A stretch of 64,000 nucleotides of DNA from Pedobacter cryotolerans (GTDB taxonomy: Bacteria; Bacteroidota; Bacteroidia; Sphingobacteriales; Sphingobacteriaceae): positions 186,001-250,000 of the forward strand of contig NZ_SWBO01000001.1 in the NCBI RefSeq assembly GCF_005116475.1, in the 5' to 3' direction. Positions 61,728 to 64,000 of the stretch are shown one piece after another. Numbering within the stretch: the stretch's first letter is position 1; each line of letters opens with the position of its first letter. The notes below the pieces were generated by a model. The model ran no database searches and was not told the origin of the DNA. It saw nothing but the letters and a program-made list of their open reading frames with translations. A program made the translations under genes and the position numbers.

Positions 61728-62981
61728 CTAAGCATTTTCTTCCCAAATACAAGCAATATTGATGATAGTCTGCACCGCTTTTTCCATATCCTGTACCGAA
61801 ACCCATTCTTGTTTGCTATGAAAAGCGTGTTCGCCAGCAAAAATATTAGGGCAAGGCAAACCCATAAATGATAAACGCGAACCATCGGTACCGCCTCTTA
61901 TACTTCGTTTAATTGGGCTAATGCCTGCTCTTTTTATCGCCTCAATACCATAATCCATTATTTGAGGATGTTGATCTAATGCCTTTTTCATGTTTCGGTA
62001 TTGTTCGGTTATTTTTAACTCATAGTTCGAGTTTGGATAGGATTTAATCACTTCTTTCACCACATTTTCTAAAGTTAATTCATGAGCTTTTAGCAATTCA
62101 TCATTAAAATCTCTAATGATAAAATCTGCTTCAGCTTGCTCAGCATTCCCTTTAATATCTACCGGATGTATAAATCCTTCTTTCTCACTTGTAGCTTCTG
62201 GTGTGAGTTTGTTTTTTGGCAAAGCCGATAAAATATCAGCCAATGCTTTAATTGCGCTTTCCATTTTACCTTTAGCAAAACCAGGATGAGCACTTACGCC
62301 TTTGATAATTAATTTTACACCATCAGCAGAAAAAGTTTCATCTTCAATTGAACCCAAAGTTTCGCCATCAACCGTGTAGGCAAAATCAGCGTTTAATCTC
62401 TTTAAATCAACTTTATCTACGCCTCTTCCTATCTCTTCATCAGGGGTAAATAAAATTTTAATTTCACCATGTTTTACGGTTGGGTTTTGCATCAAAAATT
62501 CAGCAACCTCCATAATTTCAGCTACTCCAGCTTTATTATCTGCACCTAAAAGAGTTGTTCCGCTTGCGGTTATAATATCATTACCAATTTGATGTTTTAA
62601 ATCTTTATGTTCACTTAACCTTAAAACTACGTTGATGTCATCAGGCAAAACCAAGTCTTGCCCTTGGTAGTTTTGATGGATAATTGGCTTTACATTTTCA
62701 CCACTGCAATCTGGTGAAGTATCCATGTGAGAACAAAAACAAATTACTGGAACTGTTTTGTTTGTATTTGATGGAATTGTTGCGTAAACATATCCGTTTT
62801 CATCTAAGTGGGCATCAGTAATACCAATACTTAATAACTCATTAACCAATACTTTTGCTAATTTTTTTTGTTTTGCTGTTGATGGGCATGTTGTAGAGCT
62901 AGCATCAGACTGCGTATCTATTTCAGCATATTTAATAAATCGCTGTTGTAATTTCGTTTCGTTGTTGGTATAAGTATTCAT
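61728..62981 (-). CDS. pepT: Peptidase T (aminotripeptidase)
   Basis: This 417-residue M20 family zinc peptidase has FCSHMDTSPDCSGENVKP (HxD first zinc ligand), LLGADNKAGVAEIMEVAEF (bridging Asp), ILFTPDEEIGRGVD (catalytic Glu and zinc-ligand Glu), AYTVDGETLGSIEDETFSAD (Asp ligand) and SIRGGTDGSRLSFMGLPCPN (dimerisation/catalytic segment). FAGEHAFHSKQEWVSVQDME carries the last His. PepT releases the N-terminal residue of tripeptides. The start fits the family. Confidence 0.97.
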   Translation of the reverse strand: MNTYTNNETKLQQRFIKYAEIDTQSDASSTTCPSTAKQKKLAKVLVNELLSIGITDAHLDENGYVYATIPSNTNKTVPVICFCSHMDTSPDCSGENVKPIIHQNYQGQDLVLPDDINVVLRLSEHKDLKHQIGNDIITASGTTLLGADNKAGVAEIMEVAEFLMQNPTVKHGEIKILFTPDEEIGRGVDKVDLKRLNADFAYTVDGETLGSIEDETFSADGVKLIIKGVSAHPGFAKGKMESAIKALADILSALPKNKLTPEATSEKEGFIHPVDIKGNAEQAEADFIIRDFNDELLKAHELTLENVVKEVIKSYPNSNYELKITEQYRNMKKALDQHPQIMDYGIEAIKRAGISPIKRSIRGGTDGSRLSFMGLPCPNIFAGEHAFHSKQEWVSVQDMEKAVQTIINIACIWEENA

Positions 62982-63020
62982 CGTTTCAAAAATAATATTT
63001 AAAAAATTGATTAAAGATTA

Positions 63021-63028
63021 TATTTTTG
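63021..63028 (+). promoter_or_regulatory. -7 element TATTTTTG upstream of the 63055 gene
   Basis: This perfect TAnnTTTG match ends 26 bases before the TTG start chosen at 63055. It lies inside the longer possible frame beginning at 63007, which argues that the shorter start is the real one. It is divergent from pepT. Confidence 0.55.
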
Positions 63029-63054
63029 TAGGTAAACCTATAAAAAACAAGCAC

Positions 63055-63774
63055 TTGAAAAAAATACTTTTAACGCTTTCGTTGTTGTCTTTTGCAACCC
63101 TAGTTTATAGTCAAGTAAACTTCTATAAAATCGGACTTGGTGCTGGTATAGGTACAACAATTTCTTATGCCGATGTTCAAGAGAATAGTCAAGGTTATGC
63201 TGGTTACGTAACTGCAGATTATAATCTTACCGCTTTTGCATCCGTAGGGTTAGAGTTTCAAGCAGGTAAAATTAATGGTGGAAACATCATAACTAACCCT
63301 CATAATAGGCAGTTTAAAAATAATTATAACGCATTAACTTTAAATGGAAAAGTAGCTCTTGGGCAGTTTATAGATTATGAACGCAATAATTTTTTAAATG
63401 TAATTAAAGGGTTGTATTTAGGCGTTGGTATTGGCGCAATAAAGAATAAGATGAACTACATTGTTCGCTATAAACCCAATACCCAAGCAGAATTTCCTCC
63501 CTTGGGTTATGAGTTTCCGGGGCAAGACAAAAGCACTGAACTTTTAATGCCTGTTAACCTCGGCATGAACTTTTATTTTAAAGACAGCTACGATCAACTG
63601 AGATACATTTTAAATATAAACTGCCAAGGAAATGTAACTTTTGGTGAAGGTTTAGATGGTTATAATGATTCATTGGCCATTTTTTCCAATAAATCTCCAG
63701 ATCTATATTCCTTTTTATCTGTAGGCATTAAGTATAATTTTGGCCCCGTGGGCATTTCTAAAAGAATTTTTTAA
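63055..63774 (+). CDS. Outer-membrane beta-barrel protein
   Basis: The start is placed at TTG 63055 because it yields a signal peptide (LKKILLTLSLLSFATLVYSQ) and lies after the predicted -7 element. An upstream TTG at 63007 is less likely. It has 239 residues with barrel-like strands: FYKIGLGAGIGTTISYADV, GYAGYVTADYNLTAFASVGL, GLYLGVGIGAIKNKMNYIVR, LMPVNLGMNFYFKDSYDQ. The end FLSVGIKYNFGPVGISKRIF carries the typical C-terminal aromatic. Function is unknown. It is divergent from pepT. Confidence 0.8.
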   Translation: MKKILLTLSLLSFATLVYSQVNFYKIGLGAGIGTTISYADVQENSQGYAGYVTADYNLTAFASVGLEFQAGKINGGNIITNPHNRQFKNNYNALTLNGKVALGQFIDYERNNFLNVIKGLYLGVGIGAIKNKMNYIVRYKPNTQAEFPPLGYEFPGQDKSTELLMPVNLGMNFYFKDSYDQLRYILNINCQGNVTFGEGLDGYNDSLAIFSNKSPDLYSFLSVGIKYNFGPVGISKRIF

Positions 63775-63856
63775 TCAAAAATTTTTGTATTACTTCACAA
63801 TTTGCTGCCTTTAAAATAAAAGAGGTAATTTAGGGCGTCAATCCATGTCGTTTTAT

Positions 63857-64000
63857 GAAGAGATTATTCCTCGTTATATTTTTTTTTATTGCTGTTTCTT
63901 GTTGGGCTCAACAAACACCTTATGAGTTAAGTAATAAAAGGGAAACAACAACTTATGCCGAAGCCATAAAATTTTACGAAGGCTTAGCGAAAAACCATCC
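63857..64000 (+). CDS. Probable M14 family metallopeptidase, 3' end beyond the window
   Basis: The frame from the ATG at 63857 is open to the window edge. Residues 1-20 form a signal peptide (MKRLFLVIFFFIAVSCWAQQ). The following TPYELSNKRETTTYAEAIKF and YEGLAKNHP fit the N-terminal part of Bacteroidota M14 carboxypeptidase-like proteins, which begin with a similar (T/S)P(Y/F)E.S...T.TY.E.I.(Y/F) pattern. The catalytic region is outside the window, so the assignment is tentative. Confidence 0.55.

Noticed and set aside
1..64000. CRISPR array
   Set aside because: No regularly spaced identical repeats with unique spacers were seen by eye, and no cas genes are present.

Overview
The window looks like a chromosomal segment of a member of the Bacteroidota, most likely a Pedobacter-like Sphingobacteriaceae. 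The evidence is AT-rich DNA, two SusC/SusD outer-membrane uptake pairs, the gliding-motility lipoprotein GldH, many DUF families typical of the phylum, promoters of the TTTG/TAnnTTTG type, little use of Shine-Dalgarno sequences and several TTG/GTG starts. Species assignment is inference; no rRNA gene is present.

Layout. 1-6.7 kb: a 5'-truncated metallophosphoesterase, a DUF4397 lipoprotein, an ECF sigma factor overlapping an inner-membrane/beta-barrel protein, a TlpA-like thioredoxin, and a metallophosphoesterase flanked by two small acidic paralogues. 6.8-7.9 kb: a REP-associated tyrosine transposase (RAYT) with three REP palindromes and a 254-bp tandem duplication that created a truncated second gene copy. 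7.9-25.8 kb: mostly housekeeping and envelope genes (YifB/ComM, Ffh, DUF3078, two glucosaminidase-LysM proteins, O-methyltransferase, RuvX, HolB, RicT, GldH, a thioredoxin protein, MurF, an M14 carboxypeptidase). 25.8-37.2 kb: two parallel susC-susD-accessory gene modules with matching promoters, each with a hairpin before a paralogous small periplasmic protein. 37.2-41.3 kb: DoxX, an S66 LD-carboxypeptidase and MetG.

41.3-56.5 kb is the accessory part. It holds a small exported Gly-rich protein beside a TPR histidine kinase and response regulator, preceded by a repeat-rich structured intergenic region. Next come an orphan HSDR_N nuclease-like protein and a compact vWA-PP2C-Ser/Thr kinase triad followed by DUF4407, DUF4236, a second vWA and small membrane proteins. 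This resembles the TerY-P triad class of phospho-signalling/defence modules. It is followed by a thermonuclease-like lipoprotein, a PAS histidine kinase, and tRNA-Arg(CCU) coupled to a GIY-YIG gene with a decayed second tRNA/GIY-YIG unit beside it.

56.5-64 kb: an AlkC-like DNA alkylation repair protein, an SDR with a 47-residue DUF2256 gene, DUF1579, YtxH and MscS proteins, a methyltransferase, PepT, an outer-membrane barrel and the start of a probable M14 peptidase.

The two best candidates for undescribed systems are the triad-centred cluster (about 45.8-53.3 kb) and the exported-peptide/TPR-kinase/response-regulator locus (about 42.2-45.2 kb). The tRNA/GIY-YIG unit is the most striking small mobile-looking structure.
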